From assembly GCA_959604825.1 (NCBI GenBank), contig CAUHCN010000037.1:1-17000 (forward strand): 17,000 nucleotides of DNA, read 5' to 3'. Below the pieces are notes generated by a model. It was not told where the DNA came from. It saw only the letters and a list, made by a program, of their open reading frames with translations, and did not search any database. Positions 1-9,964 of this stretch are shown here, in pieces. Source of the DNA: an uncultured Collinsella sp. Lineage in GTDB: Bacteria > Actinomycetota > Coriobacteriia > Coriobacteriales > Coriobacteriaceae. A program made the position numbers and the translations under genes. The first letter of the stretch is position 1; every line of letters starts with the position of its first letter.

Positions 1-78
1 GGGTGCCCTACCGGGAGTAGCCCCGACGGTTGACAAAACTATAGGAACACCCAACTGCCAGGTTCACTCTCATTTTGC

Positions 79-142
79 GAGCACTCATTTAAGTCTGTCC
101 CCAATGAGTGTTAAACGACTAGTCATTCAAGGACGTCCCTAA
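79..142. repeat. Two copies of a ~26-nt palindrome-rich motif
   Basis: Positions 79-104 and 117-142 align without gaps at 18 of 26 bases and repeat with a 38-nt period. Copy one takes part in an inverted repeat (CACTCATT at 82-89 against AATGAGTG at 103-110). Copy two contains the perfect palindrome GACTAGTC at 117-124. The rest of 1-155 shows no coding frame I can support. The architecture resembles bacterial extragenic palindromic repeats, but no genome copy count is available here, so the class is an inference. Confidence 0.4.
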
Positions 143-155
143 CGGCTACATGAAA

Positions 156-185
156 GCGCCCCCAAGCGGATGTGCTTGAGGGCGC
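156..185 (-). terminator. Terminator after rpoD
   Basis: Arms 156-167 and 174-185 form a 12-bp stem with one G-U wobble around a 6-nt loop, 12 nt past the rpoD stop codon. Read on the minus strand, the stem runs into a short T-rich stretch (TTTCAT). It is the likely end of the long rimP-to-rpoD transcription unit. The T tract is weak, so termination may be incomplete. Confidence 0.65.
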
Positions 186-196
186 CTCTTGCTCGA

Positions 197-1546
<1,350 letters not shown>

Positions 1547-1578
1547 AGATTCTCCCTTCATAGTCCACAGGACTCAAT

Positions 1579-1584
1579 ACTTTA
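1579..1584 (-). promoter_or_regulatory. Possible internal rpoD promoter (extended -10)
   Basis: The dnaG-rpoD spacer contains TGC-TAAAGT on the minus strand, an extended -10 candidate without a convincing -35. A start near 1572 would give a ~26-nt leader to the GTG at 1546 and almost none to the ATG at 1561. That agrees with the GTG start. A second weak pair (TGGTCA, 17 nt, TATATC) lies further upstream in the same spacer. Confidence 0.3.
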
Positions 1585-1656
1585 GCACACACATTGACGT
1601 CTATACCCAAAAAGAGGACTGGATATAGGCGAGAATACGCTGGTTGACCACAACAT

Positions 1657-3756
1657 CTAGGCCTGTTCGGTGCCTGCGGCCTCCAGGCCGATCAAACGGA
1701 ACGGGTCCGCCACGCCGCCGATCGACTTTTGCAGTTCGCGCTGACGCTGCGAGTCCTGCGCGGCCTGCACGGTCAGCGCACGACGGGCCTCATCACCGAG
1801 CGAACGGTCCTGGCGCAGCTTGGCCTGTGCGGCACGCATGCGGCGCTTGATGGTGTAGAGCTCGAGCGTATCGAGCATAAACACGATGTTCGTCTCGGTG
1901 GGGTGCTTGCTCGTCGCCGAGATGCGCCCGGCACTCACAAGCGTTGCCGCCTCGGGACACACCGAGCGTGCCGCATCCATGCAGGCTGCCGGATCGGTTC
2001 CCGGCGGCGTTGCCAGCACGGCCCATGCGATGGACTCATGACGTGGGTCAACCCACTCGATGGAGCAGATGCGGTCGGCATACGTGCGGAACAGGTCGGG
2101 GTAGCTCGTGAGCATGGTCAGCAGCTCACGCTCCCCCGCCAAGGACTTGCGCTCTAGATCTGTCAAAACCATAGGGGCCGAGGCGTCTGCCGGGGCACCG
2201 GCGGGCGTAGAGCCCATACCGTCAGGCACATCGATCGGCGGCAGGTCGTCGACGACCTCGACCGGCGCGGCACCGTAGGCATCGAGTGGGACGTAGTCGT
2301 ACGGCTCTTCTTCAACCGGCGCGGACACCGGCGGCGTCGCGCCCGACGCCCAAGCACCACGAGATATCCCCTGCGAACCAGACGACCGACCGCCCACGCT
2401 ACCAGATCGCTCGGCTTGCGCCCGCTGGCGTTCATAGTTCTGCTCACGGCGACGCTCTGCATCCTCGCGTTTAGCGACATCGCGAAACACGCGACCCGAA
2501 CTCGCGCGCACCGTCTCCAAATCCAAACCCAGCAGATCGGCAATCTGAATAAAGTACGTGTCGATCATATAGCTGTCGCGCAGTGGATAGATAAGCGTCA
2601 GCGCATCCTCGAGCGCCTTGGCGCGACCGCCCGGCGTGGTGATGTCGCTCGACTCCTGCAGCGAACGGTACACAAAGTCCATGAGGGGCTCGGAGGCATC
2701 GATGCGCGCCTGCAATGCCTCGCCACCATGTGCGGTAATGAACTCCATGGGGTCGTTGCCGTCGGGGAGCACCACGCAGCGCAGGTCCATGGAATCCTGC
2801 TCGATAAACTGAATCGCGCGACGGGCGGCCTTCTGGCCCGCGGCATCGCCGTCGAACATATACACGATGCGCTTGGCAAAGCGGGTAAGCGTCTTGACGT
2901 GATGCTCCGTGAGCGCGGTGCCCAGCGTAGCGACGACGTTTTTAATCCCCGCCTCCCAGCAGGCGATGCAGTCGGTATAGCCCTCCACCACGATGGCGGT
3001 ATCCTGCGCGACGATAAACTCCTTGGCCCAATTAAAGCCATAGAGGTTTCGCTTTTTATGGAACACGCTCGTCTCGGCGGTGTTGAGGTACTTGGGTTGG
3101 CCGTCGCCCATAATGCGACCGCCAAAGGCGATGTTATGCCCTTGCTCGTCAAAGATGGGAAACATCACGCGGTCGTAGAAGCGGTCGGCAAGCTGCCCGC
3201 GCCCGCGGCTCACGGCAACATTGGCGTCAATCATCTCCTGCGGGGTAAAACCCACCTGGGACAGGTGTGACACCAGCGCGTTACGGCCCGGTGCAAAGCC
3301 CAGACAGTAGCGGCGGCAGACATCGCCACCCATGCCGCGGCTGGCAAAGTACTCGCGCGGACGGCCGTCCTTACCGCGCATAAGCATGGTGTGGTAGAAC
3401 TGGGCCGTCTCGGCGCACAGATCGTAGATGCGGGCACGCTTGGTGCCGCGCTCGCGGCGATCTCCGGTGTCATGCAGCTCGATACCCGTGCGATCGGCCA
3501 AATAACGGATTGACTCGGGAAAGCTCAGGTTCTCGCGCTTCATGATATAGGTGAAGACATCGCCACCCTCACCGCAGCCAAAGCAATGCCACACCTGCGT
3601 GGCAGGGATAATGTGGAAGGACGGCGTCTTTTCGCCATGAAAAGGGCAGCAGCCCCAAAACTCATGGCCGCGGGGCTTGAGCTCAACCGTTTCCTGCACG
3701 ATGGCGACTAGGTCGGACGCAGCGCGGACCTGGTCTTTTTCCTCATCGCTAATCAC
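1657..3756 (-). CDS. dnaG: DNA primase
   Basis: Synthesises RNA primers for replication at the fork, working with the DnaB helicase. The 699-aa length is slightly above the usual 600-650. The N-terminal CHC2 zinc-binding domain shows CCPFHGEKTPSF and HCFGCG (ligands C37, H40, C58, C61). The catalytic core has the DRFYDRVMFPI basic motif (191-201) and a TOPRIM domain with VVEGYTD (about 256-262) and MFDGDAAG (300-307). A low-complexity linker (about 430-530) precedes a C-terminal helicase-binding region. The start is GTG. It overlaps the end of ribF by 8 nt, and its ribosome binding site GGGGGTGA lies inside ribF, which points to translational coupling. rpoD follows ~110 nt downstream. The GTG start is well supported by that ribosome binding site. 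Confidence 0.97.
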   Translation of the reverse strand: MISDEEKDQVRAASDLVAIVQETVELKPRGHEFWGCCPFHGEKTPSFHIIPATQVWHCFGCGEGGDVFTYIMKRENLSFPESIRYLADRTGIELHDTGDRRERGTKRARIYDLCAETAQFYHTMLMRGKDGRPREYFASRGMGGDVCRRYCLGFAPGRNALVSHLSQVGFTPQEMIDANVAVSRGRGQLADRFYDRVMFPIFDEQGHNIAFGGRIMGDGQPKYLNTAETSVFHKKRNLYGFNWAKEFIVAQDTAIVVEGYTDCIACWEAGIKNVVATLGTALTEHHVKTLTRFAKRIVYMFDGDAAGQKAARRAIQFIEQDSMDLRCVVLPDGNDPMEFITAHGGEALQARIDASEPLMDFVYRSLQESSDITTPGGRAKALEDALTLIYPLRDSYMIDTYFIQIADLLGLDLETVRASSGRVFRDVAKREDAERRREQNYERQRAQAERSGSVGGRSSGSQGISRGAWASGATPPVSAPVEEEPYDYVPLDAYGAAPVEVVDDLPPIDVPDGMGSTPAGAPADASAPMVLTDLERKSLAGERELLTMLTSYPDLFRTYADRICSIEWVDPRHESIAWAVLATPPGTDPAACMDAARSVCPEAATLVSAGRISATSKHPTETNIVFMLDTLELYTIKRRMRAAQAKLRQDRSLGDEARRALTVQAAQDSQRQRELQKSIGGVADPFRLIGLEAAGTEQA

Positions 3757-4756
3757 GGATGCTCACCCCCTGCTCACCCAAGTTATGACGGATATCATCG
3801 ATATTGCCCTCGACGGTCGCGATCAACTCGTCCAGGGAATCGAACACGCGTGACGGACGCAGCCAGCGCGTAAACGCCAGCAAAACGGAAGAGCCGTACA
3901 GGTCGCCCGTATAACCAATTAAGTTGGCCTCGAGATGCGCAGATGCCGCATCGTCGGCATACGTCGGCGGCAGGCCGACGTTGACAGCAGCGGGCCACAC
4001 GGTGTCATCGACGAGCACCATGCCCTCATACACGCCATCAGCAGGCACCTGAATGCCGCTGGGAACTTGCAGGTTTGCCGTGGGAAAGCCCATGCCAGAA
4101 CCTTCGTGACGGCCGCGAATAACACCACCACGCACCATATACGGGCGACCGAGTAACCCAGCAGCAAGCTCCACACGGCCCTGTCCCAGCTCATGACGGA
4201 TACGGGTGGCGCAAATGGCCTCACCGCCCTCGCAAAGCAAGTCGTGACCGTACACGTCAACGCCGCGCTCGGCACCCCAGGTACGCATCTCGTCAACACC
4301 AGAAGCACCGCCGCGACCCAGCCTAAAGTCACTACCAACGCGAATCGAGCGAATGTCAACCACGCGCGACAGCAGTGCGAGAAAATCAACATGGTCAAGC
4401 GCCGCAACCTCAGGCGTAAAGGGAACGGCCACCACCGCATCGACCCCGGTTTGAGCCAGGGCATGCAGACGGTCGGCCGTCGTCATCAATTTTTGAGCGG
4501 GCGAAGGGCTCACCACAACGTCCGGGTCGGGATCGAAGGTAACCACGACTGCCTTACAGCCATGGGCACGGGCATCACGGACAAGCGCTTCGATGAGTTC
4601 CTGGTGTCCACGGTGAACGCCGTCGAACACGCCAATGGCGATCGATGCGGCACCCAAGTGCTCACACTCATCAAACGTATCGGTAGTAACGATGCGAGCC
4701 TCGTCCGACTCGCCCGCGAAAAAGATACGCGCGAGCTCGCGAGCGGACAACATCAT
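3749..4756 (-). CDS. ribF: Bifunctional riboflavin kinase / FAD synthetase
   Basis: Cytosolic enzyme that phosphorylates riboflavin to FMN and adenylylates FMN to FAD. The 335-aa length is near the usual ~310. The N-terminal nucleotidyltransferase domain carries AIGVFDGVHRGH (about 40-51) and VGSDFRLGRGG. The C-terminal riboflavin kinase domain carries GRPYMVRGGVIRG, the GMGFPTANL motif and AAVNVGLPPTY. A second in-frame ATG lies one codon inside. The first overlaps the truB stop codon by 4 nt (ATGA), so I keep it. It sits between truB and dnaG. In many bacteria ribF follows truB in this same cluster. No oddities in the catalytic motifs. Confidence 0.95.
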   Translation of the reverse strand: MMLSARELARIFFAGESDEARIVTTDTFDECEHLGAASIAIGVFDGVHRGHQELIEALVRDARAHGCKAVVVTFDPDPDVVVSPSPAQKLMTTADRLHALAQTGVDAVVAVPFTPEVAALDHVDFLALLSRVVDIRSIRVGSDFRLGRGGASGVDEMRTWGAERGVDVYGHDLLCEGGEAICATRIRHELGQGRVELAAGLLGRPYMVRGGVIRGRHEGSGMGFPTANLQVPSGIQVPADGVYEGMVLVDDTVWPAAVNVGLPPTYADDAASAHLEANLIGYTGDLYGSSVLLAFTRWLRPSRVFDSLDELIATVEGNIDDIRHNLGEQGVSIRD

Positions 4757-5685
4757 CGAACACCGCCGATTGCCTGCGGAAACACGTGCTCCATGACAAA
4801 GCGGCCACTCTCAATGCGGGCGAGCGCCTTGAGTCCCCCATCGAGCACCAGCGCAAACGGCGCCTTCGAGGCATCGAAATCGACAAGCGCACGCTCAACG
4901 GGAATGCGTCGGCCGCAGAGCAGGTCGTCGGCAAGATTGCCCGGCAAGTCAACACGTGTGGCGCCCAGGGCCGCAATGGGATCCAGGGCAAAGCCAGCCG
5001 CGGACTCGGGAGAAAGCTCCTCGACCGCATGACAAGCGCCAATGGAAACAACACCGGAGGCCGTGCGGCGCAGCGCGGAAATGTGCGCGGCGCTCTCGCA
5101 GGCGCGGCCCAAGTCGCGAGCGAGCGCACGGATATAGGTGCCCTTGCTCACCGAGAACGCCACGGTCCACACACACGTATCACCTTCGCCGCCTACGGCG
5201 ATCAGGTCTGCGGCATAGACCTCGACAGGGCGCGGAGGTAGGTCCACCGCATTGCCCTCGCGAGCAGACTTATAGGCGCGAACGCCATTGACCGAGATAG
5301 CCGAAAACGCCGGCGGCACCTGCATCTGCGGACCCAGCATGGCGGCCAAGTGCTCACGGGCATAGGCAGGATCGCAGAGCTCGTTGGCAACAGCCACCGT
5401 GCGGACCGCCTCGCCCTCCGCGTCATCGGTATTCGTCTCGGCGCCAAACGAAATATCGGCGACGTAGCTTTTGGTATCGAGCGTGAGCATGCCCAGCAGA
5501 CGAGTGGCCTGGCCCACGCCCACCACCATGACACCCGATGCCATGGGGTCGAGCGTGCCGGCATGGCCGACGCGCCGCTCATGGAGGGCGCGCCGGCATT
5601 GCGAGACCACATCGTGGGACGTGCAGCCCACCGGCTTATCGACGGCGAGCAGCATATTCAGTTGTGAAGGCGTACGACGAGCCAT
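4753..5685 (-). CDS. truB: tRNA pseudouridine(55) synthase
   Basis: Converts U55 of the tRNA T-loop to pseudouridine. The 310-aa length is typical. The N-terminus has the LLAVDKPVGCTSHDVV signature, and the catalytic motif GHAGTLDPMASGVM places the nucleophile Asp at residue 46. KSYVADISFGAETNTDD follows, as expected of TruB. The RNA-binding C-terminus is less conserved and was not assigned in detail. The ATG at 5685 has a modest ribosome binding site (GGATGG) and starts 15 nt after the nrnA stop. It overlaps ribF by 4 nt. This is the normal position of truB in the infB-rbfA-truB-ribF cluster. Confidence 0.96.
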   Translation of the reverse strand: MARRTPSQLNMLLAVDKPVGCTSHDVVSQCRRALHERRVGHAGTLDPMASGVMVVGVGQATRLLGMLTLDTKSYVADISFGAETNTDDAEGEAVRTVAVANELCDPAYAREHLAAMLGPQMQVPPAFSAISVNGVRAYKSAREGNAVDLPPRPVEVYAADLIAVGGEGDTCVWTVAFSVSKGTYIRALARDLGRACESAAHISALRRTASGVVSIGACHAVEELSPESAAGFALDPIAALGATRVDLPGNLADDLLCGRRIPVERALVDFDASKAPFALVLDGGLKALARIESGRFVMEHVFPQAIGGVR

Positions 5686-5700
5686 GTACCATCCAAAAAG

Positions 5701-6744
5701 TTAAAGCTCGACGGTCACCGAAGCGGGATCCTCCCCTACCAGCTCGGCCAGCATGGGAAGTGCCACGGTGAGCGTCTCGAGAATCGTTCCGTTGTTGGAG
5801 AAACCGGCGGCAGCGGAATGTCCGCCTCCGCCAAAGGCAGCAGCAATCTCGGACACGTTGAGGTCGCCCTTTGAGCGCAGGTTGCCGCGCACCTTGGTAT
5901 CGCCCTCAATGCCCTTCAGGAACAGGCAGACCTCGACGCCCATCACCGAGCGAACCACATCGACCAGGCCGTCACACTCATCCGAGGTGACGCCGCAGGC
6001 CTCAAGGTCACTCTGGTACGCGTAGCTATACGCGACACGCCCGTGGGCCACCGTCTTGATGCGGCCCATAACGATGGACTTGAGGTGCAAAAACTCAACG
6101 CGCATGCTCTGGTATACCTCGAGCGCAACGCGCGCGGGATCGGCACCGTGCGCGACCAGGCGCGAGGCGGCATGGAACGCGGCGGCATCGGCGTTTTGGT
6201 ACTGAAAACGACCGGTGTCGGTCACCAAGCCGCACAGCAAGCAAGTCGCGACGCCATCACGGGCGACAATGCCACAATTGTCCAAGAAACGGTCAATGAT
6301 CATGGCGCAGGCTGCGGCTTCAACGCGCCTCAGGCTGAGCTCGGCAAACTCCTCACGCGCCGGATGGTGGTCGAAACACACCACATGTTTGGAGCGACGA
6401 AGCACCTCGGCGGAATTATTGAGACGCTCGACGACCGGCACGTCCACAGAGATGAACAGGTCCGGATTGCCGGTATACGCAGATGCCGGCACCAAACGGT
6501 CGGCGCCCTCCATAAAGCGGTAGATGCGCGGAACCGGGTCATCGTCTGCCAGCAGCAGCGCAATGTCCTTGTTGGGGAAAAACTTCATAAGCGAGAGGCC
6601 CAGACCCAATACAGAACCCAAGGCATCGCCATCGGGAGAAGTATGTCCCGAAATCGCAATGGAGGACGCACCCTCGATGAGCTCGAGGATGCGTCGCTGA
6701 ATATCTGCAGACTCGCACGAGGCGAGGTCGGCGGAATTAGTCAT
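5701..6744 (-). CDS. nrnA: DHH/DHHA1 phosphoesterase, NrnA-like (nano-RNase / pAp phosphatase)
   Basis: Predicted manganese-dependent phosphoesterase that degrades 2-5-nt RNAs and/or dephosphorylates pAp. The 347-aa protein shows the family motifs in order: ISGHTSPDGDALGS (31-44), a metal-ligand Asp in FISVDVP (about 101), the DHH motif in VCFDHHPAR (about 125-127), LVTDTGRFQYQNAD (about 173-186), and the DHHA1 signature GGGGHSAAAG (305-314). All expected metal ligands appear present. The ATG has AGGAGG 9 nt upstream, and the gene overlaps the end of rbfA by 8 nt. Its place between rbfA and truB matches actinobacterial and Firmicute clusters. Whether RNA oligomers, pAp or cyclic dinucleotide products are the main substrate cannot be told from sequence. 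Confidence 0.92.
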   Translation of the reverse strand: MTNSADLASCESADIQRRILELIEGASSIAISGHTSPDGDALGSVLGLGLSLMKFFPNKDIALLLADDDPVPRIYRFMEGADRLVPASAYTGNPDLFISVDVPVVERLNNSAEVLRRSKHVVCFDHHPAREEFAELSLRRVEAAACAMIIDRFLDNCGIVARDGVATCLLCGLVTDTGRFQYQNADAAAFHAASRLVAHGADPARVALEVYQSMRVEFLHLKSIVMGRIKTVAHGRVAYSYAYQSDLEACGVTSDECDGLVDVVRSVMGVEVCLFLKGIEGDTKVRGNLRSKGDLNVSEIAAAFGGGGHSAAAGFSNNGTILETLTVALPMLAELVGEDPASVTVEL

Positions 6745-7147
6745 CTAAAGCTGCCTCCTGGGCGGCATCCGCTATCGGATAGCCGTCCTCGTCCTTTTCG
6801 ATCGCAAGCGTGGCGGGAACGTTTTCCAGCGCACGCGTGATGCGCTCGGCCTCATCGGTCGAGCGATCGATGCGAAAATCGAGCTCGGGCGTAACACGCC
6901 AATCGAGCGAGCGAGCCAACAGGCTACGAATACGGCCCTTGGCGCTTGCGAGCGCCTCCATGACCTCGTCGTAGCGGCTCGCATCGCACGACACGTACAC
7001 GCGCGCGAACGAACGGTCCACCGCGACCTCGACCGCGGTCAAAGTAACCAGGTCGAGACGCGGATCGGAAACCTCAAAGAGCAGGATATAACCGAGCTTC
7101 TCGCGAAGCTGCTCGCCCAGACGGCGGGTTGCCTGCGTTTGCTTCAT
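6737..7147 (-). CDS. rbfA: 30S ribosome-binding factor RbfA
   Basis: Small KH-fold assembly factor that binds the 30S subunit and helps mature the 16S rRNA 5' end. The 136-aa length is typical. Family features include the early RLGEQLREKLGYIL helix, the conserved VSDPRLDLVTLTAVEV stretch, FARVYVS, the KGRIRSLLARSLDWRVTPEL segment, and DFRIDRSTDEAERI. The ATG at 7147 has an AGGGGG ribosome binding site about 8 nt upstream, overlapping the infB stop region, and infB ends 11 nt before it. The C-terminal ~20 residues are acidic. The 3' end overlaps nrnA by 8 nt. Confidence 0.95.
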   Translation of the reverse strand: MKQTQATRRLGEQLREKLGYILLFEVSDPRLDLVTLTAVEVAVDRSFARVYVSCDASRYDEVMEALASAKGRIRSLLARSLDWRVTPELDFRIDRSTDEAERITRALENVPATLAIEKDEDGYPIADAAQEAALDD

Positions 7148-7158
7148 AGCGCTACCCC

Positions 7159-9873
7159 CTACTCGGTACGGGCAACCTGGTCGATGCGGTAACCCTCGAT
7201 CTGGTCGCCGGGCTTGATATCCTGGAAGTTCTCCAGGCCAATGCCGCCCTCGGAACCGCTCTTGAGGCTCTTAGCCTCGTCCTTGTAGTGGCGCATCGAG
7301 GCGATCTTGCCGTTGAAGACCACGATACCGTCGCGCACCAGACGCACGGAATCGGTCGCGGCGATCTCGCCCTCTTCGACGCGGACACCGGCGGCGATAC
7401 CGACTTTGGGCACCTTGAAGGTGTCCAGGACGGTCGCGGTACCCGTGGAGACCTCGACCTCGGTGGGCTTGAGCATGCCGATACGAGCAGCGTCGAGCTC
7501 CTCAAGGCACTTGTAGATGACGTCGTAGCAACGGATCTCGACACCCTCGCGCTCGGCGGCGGAGCGGGCCTTACCGTCGGGACGGACGCCAAAGCCGATG
7601 ATGATGGCGTTGGAGGCGTCGGCCAGGACAACGTCGGTCTCGTTGATGGCACCGACGGCGGAGTGGATCGTGTTGATGCGCACCTCGGACTGGTCCATCT
7701 TGTCGAGCGAGTCCTGAAGGGCCTCGATAGAGCCCTGGACGTCGGCCTTGATGATCAGGTTGAGCTCCTTGACCTCGGCGTCGGCAATGGTCTCGAAGAG
7801 GTTCTCGAGCGTGACGTGCTTCACGCGGCTCTGCTCCTCGATGCGGGCCTTGAGCGAACGCTCGTCAGCCAGGGCGCGAGCCTCGCGCTCGTCCTCGAAC
7901 ACGCGGAACTCGTCGCCGGCGTTGGGCACGGACTGCAGACCCAGAATCTCGACGGCGTCGGAGGGACCGGCCTCGGTGACGGCGTTGCCCTTGGGGTCAA
8001 GCATGGCGCGGACGCGGCCGTAGGTAAGGCCGGCGACCAGCGTATCGCCCACGTGCAGGGTGCCGCGGGTCACGAGCACGGTAGCGACCGAGCCGCGGCC
8101 CTTGTCGAGCTTGGCCTCGAGGACATTGCCGGAGGCAAAGGTGTCCGGGTTAGCCTTGAGCTCGAGCACGTCTGCCTGGAGCAGCACGGTCTCCAGAAGG
8201 TCGTCGATACCGATCTTCTGCTTGGCCGAGATGTTTACGAACATGTTCTGTCCGCCCCACTCCTCGGGGATGACGCCGTACTCGGTGAGCTCCTGTCGCA
8301 CGCGGTCGGGGTTGGCGCCGGGCTTATCGATCTTGTTGACGGCAACGACGATGGGAACGCCGGCGGCCTTGGCGTGGTTGATCGACTCGACCGTCTGGGG
8401 CATGACGCCGTCGTCGGCAGCCACGATCAGAATGACGATGTCGGTCACCTTGGCGCCACGGGCACGCATAGCCGTAAAGGTGGCGTGACCGGGGGTATCG
8501 ATGAAGGTGATCTTGCGGTCGTTGATCATGACCTGCGAAGCGCCGATGGCCTGCGTAATGCCGCCCGCCTCGCCGGCAGCAACGCCGGTGTGACGGATGG
8601 CGTCGAGCAGCGACGTCTTGCCGTGGTCGACGTGACCCATGACGGTGACGACCGGGGCGCGCGGCTTAAGGTCGGCGGGATCGTCGTAGAACGAGAAGGT
8701 GTTCTCCTCCTCGGGGGTGATGATCTTGATCTGACGGCCCAGGTCGTCGGCGACGAGCTCGACGAGGTCGTCGGACATGGACTGCGTCATGGTGAGCGGC
8801 GTACCCAGCAGGAACAGGCGCTTGATGATGTCGTTGGCCGGAACGTCGAGCGCCTCGGCAAGCTCCTGGACGGTAACGCCCTGGGAGACCTTGATGGCGT
8901 CGAGGTCCTCGGGGTTCACGCCCTGGGCCAGCGCCTCCTCTATCTTGCGCTCCTCCTGAGCCTTGGCAGCCTCGCGCTCGCGCTTCTCCTTGCGCTTCTT
9001 GCGGCGACCGGTGGACTCGCGAGAGGCCTCCTCGACGGCAGCACGAGCCTCCTCGAGCACCTTCTCGCGGCTGTACTCCTCGGCCTCGCGAGCCATGCGG
9101 CTGTAGTGGTCCTCTTCGTTGTTGTGACCGCCCTTGCGCTTCTTGCCCTTGCCCTGCTTATCGGGGTTGGGGAAGTCCATGCCGGCAGCGACGTTATTGC
9201 TGGCGTTGGTGCGATGGCTGTGCGGACGGCTCTCGGAAGCGTTGCGCTCGGAGTTGTTGTCGGAGGCGTTGCGATCGTTACGACGGCCACCGCGGCGGTC
9301 GTTGTTACCGCCACGACGGTTACCGCGCTCGGCGGCGCGCTCGGCCTTGGCCTTGTCCTCGGCGTCCTTCTTCTCCTTGAGCACGGTCTCCTGTGCGGCG
9401 ATCTGGTCGAGCAGCGAACGGAAGCGCGAACCGGAGTCGGAAGCGGGAACGGCGCGGCGCTGGGCCTCGCGGGCAGCCTCCTCCTTCTCGCGGGCAAGGC
9501 GCTCCTGCTCGGCCTTCTTCTTGGCCTCGGCCTCGGCTCGGGCAGCCTCCTCGGCAGCCTGGGCTGCGGCAAACTGGCGGCGCTCCTCCTCGCGTGCCTT
9601 CTCGGCGGCGATGCGCTCGCGCTCGGCCTCGGCGGCGCGTGCGGCCTCCTCGGCGGCGGCAGCCTCCTCCTCGGCCTGCTTGGCGGCCTCGACTTCCTGA
9701 GCGCGGGCCTCGATCACCGAGGCGAGCTGCTTGCGGACCATGGCAACGTAGGCGTCCTCCAGGGTGGAGGAAGCGGACTTAGCGGGAATCTTCATATCGG
9801 CGAGATGACCCATCAGTTCCTTGGAGGTCATGCCGAACTCTTTGGCCAGGGTGGACACACGGACTTTTGCCAT
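7159..9873 (-). CDS. infB: Translation initiation factor IF-2
   Basis: GTPase that brings initiator tRNA to the 30S subunit and promotes subunit joining. At 904 aa it is a long-form IF-2. The first ~50 residues are an IF2_N module (VSTLAKEFGMTSKELMGHL). A long Ala/Glu/Lys/Arg-rich, probably helical segment follows (about 55-145). Next comes an Arg/Gly/Asn-rich stretch with RGG repeats (about 184-215), a Lys-rich section, and a second IF2_N module (about 325-375). The GTPase domain has G1 GHVDHGKT (413-420), G3 DTPGH (459-463) and G4 NKID (513-516), followed by the C-terminal beta-barrel domains. The ATG has AGGTGA about 6 nt upstream. It is preceded by a 91-nt spacer after nusA with two hairpins and no ylxR gene. 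Confidence 0.98.
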   Translation of the reverse strand: MAKVRVSTLAKEFGMTSKELMGHLADMKIPAKSASSTLEDAYVAMVRKQLASVIEARAQEVEAAKQAEEEAAAAEEAARAAEAERERIAAEKAREEERRQFAAAQAAEEAARAEAEAKKKAEQERLAREKEEAAREAQRRAVPASDSGSRFRSLLDQIAAQETVLKEKKDAEDKAKAERAAERGNRRGGNNDRRGGRRNDRNASDNNSERNASESRPHSHRTNASNNVAAGMDFPNPDKQGKGKKRKGGHNNEEDHYSRMAREAEEYSREKVLEEARAAVEEASRESTGRRKKRKEKREREAAKAQEERKIEEALAQGVNPEDLDAIKVSQGVTVQELAEALDVPANDIIKRLFLLGTPLTMTQSMSDDLVELVADDLGRQIKIITPEEENTFSFYDDPADLKPRAPVVTVMGHVDHGKTSLLDAIRHTGVAAGEAGGITQAIGASQVMINDRKITFIDTPGHATFTAMRARGAKVTDIVILIVAADDGVMPQTVESINHAKAAGVPIVVAVNKIDKPGANPDRVRQELTEYGVIPEEWGGQNMFVNISAKQKIGIDDLLETVLLQADVLELKANPDTFASGNVLEAKLDKGRGSVATVLVTRGTLHVGDTLVAGLTYGRVRAMLDPKGNAVTEAGPSDAVEILGLQSVPNAGDEFRVFEDEREARALADERSLKARIEEQSRVKHVTLENLFETIADAEVKELNLIIKADVQGSIEALQDSLDKMDQSEVRINTIHSAVGAINETDVVLADASNAIIIGFGVRPDGKARSAAEREGVEIRCYDVIYKCLEELDAARIGMLKPTEVEVSTGTATVLDTFKVPKVGIAAGVRVEEGEIAATDSVRLVRDGIVVFNGKIASMRHYKDEAKSLKSGSEGGIGLENFQDIKPGDQIEGYRIDQVARTE

Positions 9874-9894
9874 ATGACTTCACCTACCCTTTCT

Positions 9895-9955
9895 GGCACC
9901 TTGGGTGCCTAGAGACTGAACGAGCGTGGGAAATGCGCCGGGACCTGCCCGGCGC
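9895..9955 (-). other. Two hairpins in the nusA-infB spacer
   Basis: The spacer has an 8-bp stem (9935-9942 with 9948-9955, 5-nt loop) and a 6-bp stem (9895-9900 with 9904-9909, 3-nt loop). Neither is followed by a clear T tract on the minus strand. They are more likely RNA-processing, pausing or stability elements than full terminators. They occupy the place where ylxR lies in many other genomes. Confidence 0.45.
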
Positions 9956-9964
9956 GACCGCGCG

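Noticed and set aside
30..35. TTGACA as a -35 element at the left edge
   Set aside because: No -10 hexamer lies at a suitable distance, and no gene follows in that direction.
7288..9912. 874-aa open frame antisense to infB
   Set aside because: Its product is a low-complexity Leu/Gly/Val/Asp composition mirroring the Ala/Glu/Lys-rich IF-2 codons. It has no recognisable domain, and the minus frame is clearly infB.
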